From contig NZ_CP073582.1 of NCBI RefSeq assembly GCF_018200035.1, positions 128,821-192,820 on the forward strand: 64,000 nt of DNA, in the 5' to 3' direction. Each line of letters begins with the position of its first letter. The stretch's first letter is position 1. Both the position numbers and the translations under genes were made by a program. Below the pieces are notes generated by a model, which had not been told where the DNA came from, did not search any database, and saw only the letters and a list, made by a program, of their open reading frames with translations. The DNA is from Sulfitobacter albidus. GTDB taxonomy: Bacteria > Pseudomonadota > Alphaproteobacteria > Rhodobacterales > Rhodobacteraceae. This document shows, piece after piece, positions 8,895-18,700 of the stretch.

Positions 8895-9877
8895 TCCCGC
8901 TCGAGCGTATCCATACGCTCGGTTATCAATTCAAAGCGTTCCTCCACCGATAGCGGCAGCGCCATCAGGCGCGCAACCTCGCCTTTGGGATCGCGCGCGA
9001 TGAAATCCACACCGAAATGCAGCGCCCACGCGCAAAAGGTGAAAAGCATATCGCGCCGCCAAAACCCGGCACCGACGCAGGCATCAACCGTTTCGTGCAC
9101 GATCGGACGCAAATCATCTCCCGCGGCTTTGGCCTTGTGAGGAAAGGTTTGTGCCAGCCGCTCTGCAAGCGCTTGTCGGTCGCGGCGCCATTGCAGCGCA
9201 CCGAACGCCTCAACCTCCTCTTCGGTAAGCGCAAAACGGCCGCGCGGCGGCGGCGGCGGGTCTGGCAGATCGACGGGCACTGCGCACAACAACTCTGGCC
9301 CGTCCAGCCAGACCGGAAAGAAAAACGCGTCGATCCCCGCCGGTGCGCCGTGCGGACACATCCACCGCACGACAGTCTCAGACCGCTCAGCGACGGTACG
9401 GAAATAGACCGCCGCCGCTTCAGGCTCCCAAAACCGAAAGAAGAAGTTTCGCTCGTGCGCGTCCTTTACCCGCATGAAACGGCGCAGATGTTGACGCAAG
9501 ACCGCGATCTCAAGCTCCGAGCGCAGCAGGATCCCTGCCCCGCGCCGCAACACGCCGTGAACCCCGGCGTGGTCGCCTTCAACATCGCACAGCATCCGGT
9601 AAAGCAATGGATTCTTCGCATCAAACGCCACAAGCCAGGGCGCGCTATCCCCCGCCTCCTCGGTCATGCGTTCCGAGAATAACGAGTGATGCGCGACACC
9701 CAGCGCGGCAAGACGTTCGCGCAGCCCGTCGATCCGCCCGGCGTCAAGCACGGCAAAGATCGTATCGCATTCGCCGAACAACACCTGTTCAAGCGCGGGC
9801 GGCAGCGTTTTCTCGACACCGGGGCCCGCCGGCAGCGGCAGGGTGACCGGTTCCGATGAAATCTCCAGTCGGCTCAT
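8864..9877 (-). CDS. DUF4123 T6SS effector-adaptor (intact copy)
   Basis: This is the only unbroken DUF4123 gene of the three here (337 aa). The core runs from about residue 40: IFAVLDAGRIDGLRERLAAL, APWLVAF, then HLRRFMRVKD and the RFWEPE motif. A C-terminal helical region follows (about 200-337; GFWRRDMLFTF). The family recruits specific effectors to VgrG or PAAR. It is convergent with the Tle1-like gene, whose 3' end it overlaps by 31 bases. That neighbour is its likely client, although the opposite orientation is less usual. Confidence 0.85.
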   Translation of the reverse strand: MSRLEISSEPVTLPLPAGPGVEKTLPPALEQVLFGECDTIFAVLDAGRIDGLRERLAALGVAHHSLFSERMTEEAGDSAPWLVAFDAKNPLLYRMLCDVEGDHAGVHGVLRRGAGILLRSELEIAVLRQHLRRFMRVKDAHERNFFFRFWEPEAAAVYFRTVAERSETVVRWMCPHGAPAGIDAFFFPVWLDGPELLCAVPVDLPDPPPPPRGRFALTEEEVEAFGALQWRRDRQALAERLAQTFPHKAKAAGDDLRPIVHETVDACVGAGFWRRDMLFTFCAWALHFGVDFIARDPKGEVARLMALPLSVEERFELITERMDTLERDHFALPGSLG

Positions 9878-10025
9878 CCGCGCTCATTCCCGTCAGCTTG
9901 CTTAACCATCCGCGCAGCCTGCCGAAAAAGCGACCCCGGCGCAACGGGTTGGAATGCGTTTGTCGTTTGCGGCCCGGTCCTATTACCGCATAATGTCAGA
10001 CGACAGCGTCCAGCCTGAGGCAGTG

Positions 10026-11023
10026 ATGGATTACAACACAGATCCCTGGGATCCCGAGGCCCGCCGTAAGGAGACGGCCACTGACGCGCCGGACCTCGAC
10101 GTGCGGGTGGTTCCGGATGTCGAACCCATCGCCCTCGCAGACGCAACGCGCACGCAGGCTTGCGTGCCGGTTGCGCTTCAAGACGCGATTTTTGGAACAC
10201 GCACAGCGGCGCGCTTCAGCTTTGCCGTGATAGACGGGGCCAAGATCGACGGCCTTGCCGAATTGCTTGAGACATCGGGCCTGCCGCATCGCTGCCTGTA
10301 CACCAAAGACAGCGGTTTGCAGGATGTAGCCCCCTGGCTTGTCGAACTCCACGATGGCACGCCCTTTGTACGCAGCCTTTTCACCGTGGGCGACGCCCCT
10401 TGGGCGCTTTGGGGGCGTGGTTGGGGAACGGTGCTGCGCAGCGCGATGCCGCTCGACGCACTCTACGCCCATCTTCGCCACTTTACTCAGGTCAGGCTCG
10501 ATGGTCCCAAGCCCGTCTTTTTCCGTTTCTGGGAGCCACGGGTCATGGCGCGCTACCTGTTCAATCATCACGACACAGCCCGTGAAAATCTGCTGGCCCT
10601 GATGGGGGAGGGAGAGATCATCTGCGTGGATTGGTGGAACGATATCGCCGTACACGCGCAAGCGCGCGTTGCCGCGGAGAGGCCGCGCCACTGGCCTCAT
10701 CTGCGAGAGGATCTGGATCGGATCCGGCTTCAGATCTACTGCGAGACCCTGACCGATGAGCTGGGCGAACGCGTCCCCCGCTGGGCGATATTGATAAATC
10801 CGAGCGGCTTGAAACAGTGACGGATCTGGTCATGGCGGCCCGGCAAATGGGATGGCGTTCGGAAAAATCGGTTGAGCGCTATTGCCTTGCCGCGATCCTG
10901 CTGGGCACACTGCCCCAGCAGGATCCGCGTTTCGACAAGGTCCTCAACAGCGACAAACACGAACTTGACCGCTCGCGCTTGACGCTCAAACTTGCCATTG
11001 ACCTCACGGGGGAAAGCGGATGA
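10026..11023 (+). pseudogene. DUF4123 T6SS effector-adaptor gene, broken by one frameshift
   Basis: The first frame (to 10820) holds the DUF4123 core: FSFAVIDGAKIDGLAELLET, APWLVELHDG, LRHFTQVR, RFWEP. The C-terminal helical module seen in the intact copy lies in the next frame, ending at 11023 (QMGWRSEKSVERYCLAAILL). Adding one C in the run at 10775-10779 gives a continuous reading PPLGDIDKSERLETVTDLV that joins both parts. The GTG at 10817 would otherwise start a free 68-aa protein. The ATG at 10026 has a GAGG box; an ATG at 9993 is possible. The end overlaps the next start (ATGA), so the adaptor is coupled to the candidate pore-former at 11020. Confidence 0.75.
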
Positions 11024-12330
11024 ATGCAATCAATTGCGACGACAGCGAAGCCCGCTGCGCAGAGGGCAACCTTTTTCGCTTTAACGGCGAAGACGCGAAT
11101 TTCACCGTAGAGGGTTTGGTGAACGGACAATCGACCGGTCCACTGCCCCACGGGGAGCGAATGATCCTGCCCAATACCCTTGCCGGAACAACCAATACAC
11201 TGGCGGTCCGACTGCGCGGGACCACGCATAACATATGCAATCTGAATGATTTCAACATTACATCCCCGCAGGATGTCGGCGTTTTGATCAGCGAAGTCGG
11301 TCCAAACACGCGCGGCGGTGGCGGCGGCGGGACAGAAGAGGATCTGCTCGTCTGCGAAATTCCGGCATCCCTGGAAAGCATGATCACGCAAGAGGGCGAT
11401 ATCGACATCGACACGGCGCCAAATGACGTGTTGCTGCGCGTCGCCTCCGCTATTCTGATTGTCCTCGAAGTCGTTGATGAGGCCACGCTGACGCAATCGC
11501 TTTTTGATGCAACCGATGGCTATGTCGATCTGCGCATGACCGGGACGGACGGCGCGCCTGCGGTGGCCGAGGCGGTTCAGGCCCTTGCCGGACGCAACGG
11601 ACGCGCGGCGCTGCGTGCCATCGTGCAGGGCGGTCAGGGTGCGCTGCGCGTGATGCGCAACGGCATCGGGTCGCTGGTCATCGTCGCCCGACTGAATTCA
11701 GGCATTTCGCGCCAATTGGCGGTCGGTGTTGCCGCCGGCCTGGCGCGGTCACGGTTGTCGACAGTCGTTGCGGGCACGCGCGGGCAGATAGGTGCACCCG
11801 GCACCGCACCCGCCATGTCGCGGGTGCCCGTCGTGGGGTTTGTGATCGTGGGGACCATCAACTTTTTGCAATGGTACGAAAATCCCAGCTCTCGCGGGGA
11901 TTGGAACCGTTTGTTCAGCATGCTGGTGGTCGACGGGACTGCATTGGTGATCTCGACCGTGGCTGCGAACATGGTCATCGGTGGCTTGATCACAATGCTG
12001 GGGGGCGCCGCGATGTTGACCGTTGGCACGGGCCTGCTGGTTGTCGGTGCGGGACTGGTCGCCGGGCTTGTTGTCGGGGCGATCGTGACCGCCGTGGCCC
12101 GACACTTCGGTCTCGAAGATCAGTTTTACAAGCTGATGGGAAAAGTCAGCAGCGGACTGGGGGCAGTGGCCCAGGGCGCGGTCGAGATTACCGGCAGATT
12201 TGCGGATACGCTCGGCCAGATCGCCGATGACCTGCGCGAAACCGGTGGCGAAATTCGGCGCGAGTGGAACAGCGGCTGGGGCCAGGTCAGACGAAATCTG
12301 ATGAGCGGGCGCGGCAGCGGATTATTCTAG
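11020..12330 (+). CDS. Glycine-rich membrane-inserting protein, candidate T6SS pore-forming effector
   Basis: Family not recognised. In this 436-aa protein the N-terminal third is soluble and Cys-containing, ending in a TRGGGGGGTEED linker (about residues 95-108). The C-terminal half has hydrophobic segments: VPVVGFVIVGTINFL (about 270-285) and a long Gly/Ala/Val stretch (about 308-365) with glycine-zipper spacing such as VVGAGLVAGLVVGAIV. It ends in an amphipathic helical region. There is no signal peptide. It is translationally coupled (ATGA) to a DUF4123 adaptor, the usual place for the adaptor's cargo, and is followed 2 bases later by a multi-spanning membrane protein. The toxin role is an inference from this context. 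Confidence 0.6.
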   Translation: MNAINCDDSEARCAEGNLFRFNGEDANFTVEGLVNGQSTGPLPHGERMILPNTLAGTTNTLAVRLRGTTHNICNLNDFNITSPQDVGVLISEVGPNTRGGGGGGTEEDLLVCEIPASLESMITQEGDIDIDTAPNDVLLRVASAILIVLEVVDEATLTQSLFDATDGYVDLRMTGTDGAPAVAEAVQALAGRNGRAALRAIVQGGQGALRVMRNGIGSLVIVARLNSGISRQLAVGVAAGLARSRLSTVVAGTRGQIGAPGTAPAMSRVPVVGFVIVGTINFLQWYENPSSRGDWNRLFSMLVVDGTALVISTVAANMVIGGLITMLGGAAMLTVGTGLLVVGAGLVAGLVVGAIVTAVARHFGLEDQFYKLMGKVSSGLGAVAQGAVEITGRFADTLGQIADDLRETGGEIRREWNSGWGQVRRNLMSGRGSGLF

Positions 12331-12332
12331 CG

Positions 12333-13112
12333 ATGCCGCTTCGGCACCTTCTCAGGACACGTTTCGCGCTTGGCGACCCGCCGGAAGCGATCCCCCCGAT
12401 CTTTCGCTGGCAGGTTTTGGTCATGGTGCTGATCCTGCCGTGCTATTTCCTTGCCTCACTGACGCAACTGGCCCAGCCATTCGCAGTATTCACCGATGCA
12501 GCGCCGCCGATTATCCGGGCGGCATCCGTGATGGGCACTGTCTTGTTGACGATCGGGGGAGTGATAGCGTGGGCCCTCGTGCTCGCCCGGCGCGCAATCG
12601 GCATCGGTGCGATGGTCGCGATGATGCTGTATGTGGGGCCAATGATTGCGGCCCTCCTGATCGCCCTTGTCCCCATCGGATCGCTGACACTGCTTGCCGG
12701 AACGACGTTGGTGATCGCGTGGTCCGTCCGCGCGCTCTTTCGGGTCAACGCTGGCGTCAGCGCACACACGCTTGAGGCGCTGCGGGCAGAAAGGCTCCGC
12801 GTCGGAGCCGATGGACACCCCGAATTCGTTCTGGCCGCAATGGTGCCGGGCGGCGGCAGGATCGCAACTGCCTTTGACGGATTGCGCAGCCCCTTTGCAA
12901 CGGTCTTGGAATTCGCAGGGGTTGCGCTGGTGGCGGCCACCGGGTTTGCGCTGGTGCCTGTCGCCATCGCCACGGATTTTGGTCAGCGTGGCCTTATTGC
13001 GCCACTCTTATGGGGGCTTTTATTGGCCATCATGCTGGGCGCACGTGGCACGGTAAATCAATGGCTCTTGCTGGCCCGCGTCATGGCAAAGGGTCCAATA
13101 CTCCCGGAATGA
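12333..13112 (+). CDS. Multi-spanning membrane protein, candidate immunity protein
   Basis: The ATG at 12333 lies two bases after the stop of the upstream effector candidate; an earlier in-frame ATG at 12264 lies inside that gene and was rejected. The 259-aa product has about six hydrophobic segments (VLVMVLILPCYFLASL, VMGTVLLTIGGVIAWALVLA, AMVAMMLYVGPMIAALLIAL, LAGTTLVIAWSV, and two near the C-terminus). Family not recognised. Immunity proteins against inner-membrane pore-formers are typically polytopic membrane proteins coded directly after the toxin, which fits here. Confidence 0.6.
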   Translation: MPLRHLLRTRFALGDPPEAIPPIFRWQVLVMVLILPCYFLASLTQLAQPFAVFTDAAPPIIRAASVMGTVLLTIGGVIAWALVLARRAIGIGAMVAMMLYVGPMIAALLIALVPIGSLTLLAGTTLVIAWSVRALFRVNAGVSAHTLEALRAERLRVGADGHPEFVLAAMVPGGGRIATAFDGLRSPFATVLEFAGVALVAATGFALVPVAIATDFGQRGLIAPLLWGLLLAIMLGARGTVNQWLLLARVMAKGPILPE

Positions 13113-13143
13113 CCATCGCGCGCCACCGCCGACGCCACGCGGC

Positions 13144-13407
13144 TCAGGGCAAGACCTTGGCGGTCGGGGACCCGGTAATGATAACGCCGCCATGCGATGT
13201 GGTCGATCCAAGGTAGGCCACCGGCTTTCCATCCGCAGTCGCCATTGATGACCCTTTCACGATGGTCGCTCCGCAGGCGGTCTTGTCCCCCACCCGCGCC
13301 ACGGGGAGCTGATCGCACGTGGATTGCGGGCTGCCCTTGATGATAGGCGTCACGATCTTGCAACGGGGACAGACGTGTTTGTCAGTCACGCGGGCAACGG
13401 GCAGCAT
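13144..13407 (-). CDS. PAAR-domain spike-tip protein
   Basis: This 87-aa protein has the PAAR pattern: LPVARVTDKHVCPRC at the start, then LPVARVGDKTACGATIVKGS, and SHGGVIITGSPTAKVLP at the end. PAAR proteins cap the VgrG trimer with a zinc-stabilised cone and sharpen the T6SS spike. The CPRC and CDQ/CGA cysteines are extra and might bind metal. It starts 5 bases after the vgrG stop, with its GAGGAG ribosome-binding site overlapping the end of vgrG. The two are surely one transcript and likely one spike. Confidence 0.9.
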   Translation of the reverse strand: MLPVARVTDKHVCPRCKIVTPIIKGSPQSTCDQLPVARVGDKTACGATIVKGSSMATADGKPVAYLGSTTSHGGVIITGSPTAKVLP

Positions 13408-13411
13408 GGCG

Positions 13412-15469
13412 CTACTCCTCTTTCTGGGTCAGGCATTCCTCGACCAGAGGCAACGCATCGCGCGCGGCGCCCTGCAACGTCGGAACCTGGGCGCTGCCGC
13501 CCCCGCCCATCGATACCGAGCCCTTGAGATTGATCCGCGCAGCCTCAAGCGTGATGCCGCTGCCGTCGATGGTGATCTTGCCACCCGGACCCTTGATCGT
13601 AAACTTTTCAAAGGCCATCAGCGTATGCTTGCCGGTGTTGTTGGTGATGGACTGCGTCACGTCGAGCGTGGATTTACCCAAAACGGTCTCTTCACGGTTG
13701 CGTCCGACCTGCACGATATGGTCGGCAAAGATATCCTGTTTGTGGATGTTGCCCACATTGTGCACGTGGTCCTTGCCGTATTTTTCCTGCTGGTTGCGCT
13801 TGACCTCGTAATAGACGTCCTGGCCGACGGTCTCGCGCTGGTCACGGCCCACGTTCATCGTTTCATCCTGGCCCACGACCTGACTGCGGTCGCGTGCGAT
13901 GGTGTTACTTTCGTCCCTGCCGATGGATTTGCGACGATCGTTCAGGATTTCGATCTCCTGATCCTTTTGGCCGTGCATATAGATCAGCTCTTCATCGCGT
14001 AGATCCTCGAACATCAGCTCATTGAAACCGCTGCCTTCGTGTGTATCGGTCTTGAAGGTCGAACGTGTCTTGTTGGCCGGTAGATCATAGGGCACCGGGT
14101 TCGCGCCGTTGTAGACACAGCCCGTGACCAGCGGTTTGTCGGGATCCCCCTCAAGAAACTCGACCACGACCTCCATGCCGATGCGAGGGATCACCATTCC
14201 GCCCCAGCCGCGCCCGGCCCAATTCTGGCTGACACGGCAGCGCATCGAATAAGCACCGTCAAGATCCCAATGAAACTGCACGAGAATCCTACCGTATTCA
14301 TCGCAGTCGATCTCACCGGAGCCCACGACGACAGCCGTTTGCGGGCCGTGCACCAGCGGCACACGGGTGCGCCGTTCGGGGCGCATCGGCGCAGTATCGG
14401 GCATCAGCACATAGGATCCTTCGTATGCCTCTTCGCCACCTTTCGCATCGCCCGAGCCGTAGGCCTGTGCGCGGTAGATATGCTGCGCCCGCAGACACAA
14501 CATACGCTGTCCTGTCACGCCCGGGATCGTGTCACCCGTCGGCGTGACACACCAACCCGCGCCAAGGCTCGCAACATCACCTTTCGCAAGATAGCGAATC
14601 GCCTGTCCTGTTTCAGCCTGCACGCGGGTATTGACGACGCCGCGCCCCTCGCTTTGCTTGAGGTAGTCGCCCGGCCAGTCGAAGCTTTCGATCTGGCCCT
14701 GTGCGTGCGTTGCCTCACCGACCTGATCGACCTCTTGCGCAGCGTGTGGTGATTTGAAGTTATATTCTGTCAGCCGTACTGCACCCGTGGTCAGGCGCGA
14801 ACCGCCGCGGAAGCCGTCAAAATGCTCCTCATCGTGCATGTGATAGCCTTCGACGCCGTAGTAGGGTCGGTTGCCGCCGGAAACATCGGGCTGCTGGCTC
14901 ACACGGTCCGTCAGGACAAGCTTGTGATTGCCGTTCTCATGCACCCAGTGCCAGGTGATGCCAAACCGCTCCATCTGGCGGCGGGCAAAATCCGCGTCGC
15001 TTTCGTTGTATTGAACGGTATATTCGAGGGTCGGATAGTCATCGGTCAATTCCAGCTCAAGATGAGGATTCCCCAACTCGGCATAGACGCCAAGAAGCTC
15101 CTTGAGGATCTGATCTACGCTCATCCGGTGAAAAATCCGCTGATTGCGGCGCAGGCCCGCCACATGCAACCATGGCCGAAGAACAATGTCGTAGCGGTTG
15201 CCGTTTTCGTCCATCCCGCACCATTGCGCGGCGGTGACAATCCCGTCGAAATAGCGCTGCCCACCCGCAACATCCATCTCGATCGTTGCGTGTGTGCCGA
15301 GCAATGCGTTGAGATCGACATCGGGATCGGCGGATAACGCTTCAACCGTCCAGGTAAAATCGCCCGACAACTCCTCGTGCCCATCCATACGAAGCAATAC
15401 CAGCGTGTTGATCGCCAGTGACGTGGTCAATCGCGCGCGGCGGTTTTCCTGAATAAAAGGGACGTTCAT
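13412..15469 (-). CDS. vgrG: Type VI secretion spike protein VgrG
   Basis: This 685-aa protein has the full VgrG order. The gp27-like N-terminal region contains ATIEMDV, RRNQRIFHRMSVDQILKELL and YNESDADFARRQMERFGITW. Next comes a gp5-type OB fold with VPLVHGPQTAVVVG, YGRILVQFHWD and VSQNWAGRGWGG. A C-terminal needle of short repeats of the type GRDxxxxVGxD follows, then the DUF2345-like KGPGGKITIDGSGI. It forms the trimeric spike that carries effectors. The ATG at 15469 was chosen for its GGAG box; the frame stays open to 15544. No hcp or tss gene is nearby, so this is an orphan spike locus with PAAR downstream. Confidence 0.95.
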   Translation of the reverse strand: MNVPFIQENRRARLTTSLAINTLVLLRMDGHEELSGDFTWTVEALSADPDVDLNALLGTHATIEMDVAGGQRYFDGIVTAAQWCGMDENGNRYDIVLRPWLHVAGLRRNQRIFHRMSVDQILKELLGVYAELGNPHLELELTDDYPTLEYTVQYNESDADFARRQMERFGITWHWVHENGNHKLVLTDRVSQQPDVSGGNRPYYGVEGYHMHDEEHFDGFRGGSRLTTGAVRLTEYNFKSPHAAQEVDQVGEATHAQGQIESFDWPGDYLKQSEGRGVVNTRVQAETGQAIRYLAKGDVASLGAGWCVTPTGDTIPGVTGQRMLCLRAQHIYRAQAYGSGDAKGGEEAYEGSYVLMPDTAPMRPERRTRVPLVHGPQTAVVVGSGEIDCDEYGRILVQFHWDLDGAYSMRCRVSQNWAGRGWGGMVIPRIGMEVVVEFLEGDPDKPLVTGCVYNGANPVPYDLPANKTRSTFKTDTHEGSGFNELMFEDLRDEELIYMHGQKDQEIEILNDRRKSIGRDESNTIARDRSQVVGQDETMNVGRDQRETVGQDVYYEVKRNQQEKYGKDHVHNVGNIHKQDIFADHIVQVGRNREETVLGKSTLDVTQSITNNTGKHTLMAFEKFTIKGPGGKITIDGSGITLEAARINLKGSVSMGGGGSAQVPTLQGAARDALPLVEECLTQKEE

Positions 15470-15739
15470 TCGGTATCTCCGAATTAAAGGGCATGGTTTC
15501 GTGATCAATCTATCAAGGAATCGCAGGGATGTCGCCCCCGTCAAGCGTTAGGTTGGAAACCTTGTTAGAACTTCGCGCCCCGTTTGGCGAAAGCCCGGCG
15601 CAAAGCGTCTCGAGGAACCGTAGCGACCTACCTCTTCCCAGTTAAAGGGTGGCAACAGCTTACATCGACTTTTGCCTATTCACCGTGTGGCTTCAGGGAA
15701 AACTAACAAACCTCTGATAGCTGCCAAAGCCCTGAAAAA

Positions 15740-18700
15740 GTGGCTTGGGTGAAAAACGTGGCAACGCATATCGTTACATCGTCAAATTGGAATAATCCGG
15801 CGTTCTGGTCTGGGATCAATCAGTCGACCGCGGGGCACACCCTTGATTTTGACAGCCTGCCCAGCAATTTCACGGTCAATCTTGATCAGGCGACCGGTAA
15901 GTTGACGCTGTCGGATGGCACCACGACCTTTGTGGTTGGAGAATCCGGGGTCAGCGGTGTGGATGCCAATCTTGGCGGTGCAACGCTATTCGATTTCTTC
16001 ACGATCCTGAGCGGCACGCTCGGCGATGATACGCTGCTCGGAACCGCGGGGAATGACATCATCAATGCCGGGTCGGGCGATGATACGGTCCTTGGCGGGC
16101 TGGGGGATGATACGCTCGACGGCGGTGCGGGGGTGGACCGCATCTTTGCCGGGGAAGGTGCCGACAGCGTGGATGGCGGCGCCAATGCCGACCTTATCAC
16201 TGGCGACGGTGGTGCCGACTTTATCAAGGGCGGGAGCGGCAATGATACACTCTTTGGTGGTCAGGACAGTGCAACCTCATCTGGCGGCAGCGACGCGCCC
16301 TCGCTGAGCTTCGGCGTCTTTCATCTGGGCTACGCCCCCGAAATGGACACCACTGACGGCAACACTGTCAATGAGAACGCCGCCGCGATCCTCGGCACAT
16401 TCGGCAGCGCGCAAAACGCGCTTTACCACAGCCTGCAAACCGCCGTTGCCTCCGATACGGACGGCAATACCTGGATAAACATCGGCGATACCGAAACGGC
16501 CGAGACGATCACGATTGACGGCACCGCCCGTGAGATTGACGTCGCTTCATTCTACGACGCGACCGTTACCTTCACCGACGGAACCACAGGCAATTTCAAC
16601 ACTGTCGTCCTTCAGACGACTGACGGGCATCTCTACATGATGCCTGAAACCACGAACAACGCCGATCACGCGCTTCTGACCAGCAAGCCGATTGAATCCG
16701 TTACACTGGATGCGGTTTCTGTCAACTATACCAATGTGTCTGCCACCCGGATGGACGGTAACTATGCCCTGCCTGGCGATACCGATACCTCAAACGACAC
16801 CCTTGAGGGTGGGTCCGGCGACGATGTGCTCTACGGCGGGGGCGGCGACGATGCGCTTTATTCCAACCTTGGCAACGATACCATGTACGGCGGGGATGGA
16901 GATGATTATCTCCAGTCGGGCTCCAGCACAGGTACCGCCGCTTTCGGTGAGGGCGGCAATGATCTGTTCAATATCTCTGTCGGTTTGCAGGACGGCGGTG
17001 ATGACGACGACATTTTCCGCGCCATCTTTGGCTTCAGGGCAGCTACGATTGTAGGCGGAGAGGGCGGTACGGATTTTGACATCATCGACCTGAGTTCGGT
17101 TTCTGCGACACTTTCCGTCGACTGGACCGGCGCCGAAGCAGGCACAATCATCAGCGGCTCCGACACACTCACCTTTTCCGAAATTGAACGGATCACCCTC
17201 GGCTCCAACACCGATACTGTCGATGCGCGCGCCGAAACCCGTGGCGTCAATCTCGACACAGGAGCGGGCAACGATTCAATCCGCGATGGTCAGGGCAACG
17301 ATACCATTTACGGCGGCGCTGGAAATGACCGCGCCACTCTTTTTGGTGGGCAGGGCGATGATCTGCTCGTCGATGTCGAGACCGTGTATGTCGAAGGTGA
17401 AGCCGGGAATGACACGATCATTGCCGGGACGGGCGGAGGATTCGTCGGGCTGGACGAGAACTGGAATCTCAGCTTTTCCGACGGCCAGAATGCGATCTCC
17501 AGCGATGGCACCTACACGCTTACGCTCACGGATGTGTATTCCTTCGACGCCTACGGAACAGCGAGCTTCGTCGATGCGTCCGGCGCAGGTCAGGGGATTT
17601 CCTTTTTTGCCTACGACGGGACGGATACAGTTGTCGGCTCGAACTTTGATGATCAGGTTTTCGGGTTCGGCAGCGGGTCGCTGAATGTCTCGGCAGGGGC
17701 GGGCAACGACGCTATCGACGGCAGCCTGAGCGCAGGGGACACATTGTCGGGTCAGGCAGGCAATGACAGCCTGCAGGGCTTTGGCGGCGACGATGTTCTG
17801 TCAGGCGGGTCAGGAAACGACACACTCGAGGGTGGGGATGGCAACGACCTTTTGGACGGCGGCGAGGGGGATGATATCGTCAACGCCGGGGCGGGCGATG
17901 ACACGGTTCTGAGTAACTTCAGCAGCTTCGACGGCAGCACTGACGACGTCTACGACGGTGGCAGCGGCGTTGACACATTCACCATCGGCGGCACCGGGAC
18001 GGACGGCTTCAGCTATTCGATCAACCTCGAAACCGGTGCGGGAAGCTACGGGAACACTTATCTTAACTTCGAGAATGTGACCGGCGGGTCCGGCGATGAT
18101 ACCTTCCTCGGCACGTCCGATGACAACATCCTCATTGGCAACGGTGGCAACGACATTCTGCTTGGCGGAGACGGGGCCGACACCATCGCGGGCGGCGACG
18201 GGGACGACTATATCGAAGGCGGCGCAGGCGATGACTTTCTGACCACTGGCCTAGGTCAGGACACGCTGTTGGGCGGCGACGGCAATGACACGCTGCTGAA
18301 CTCTGACGGCGACGACAGCCTCGATGGCGGCGCGGGTGACGACAGTATCGTTGCCACCGGTGGCGAAGATACCCTGCGCGGCGGTACCGGGGCCGATACG
18401 ATGGAGGGTGGCGACGATGCCGACACCTTTATCATCGAGGACAACTTCGGCAACGACGTCATTATCGGCGGCGAAGGAACCACGGACGGTACGGACCGGG
18501 ATTTCGACATCATCGATCTGACAGCGCTGACGGGTCCCGTCACCGTAACCTACACCGGTGACGAGGCGGGCACGATCACTGATGGCACCCATACAATCAC
18601 CTTTTCCGAGATCGAGCAGATCATCACCACCGATCAGAACGACAGCATCAATGCTGTCGATGACACCTCAGGGAGCTTTCTGGACGCAAGGGGTGGCGAC

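Noticed and set aside
10817..11023. Independent 68-aa gene with a GTG start
   Set aside because: The sequence matches the C-terminal module of the intact DUF4123 copy, and the upstream residues in the same frame continue that match, so it is the end of the broken adaptor gene.
15550..15562. Five-base mirror repeat between vgrG and the RTX gene as operator
   Set aside because: Too short to distinguish from chance in a 270-base gap; no second copy or promoter-like context was seen.
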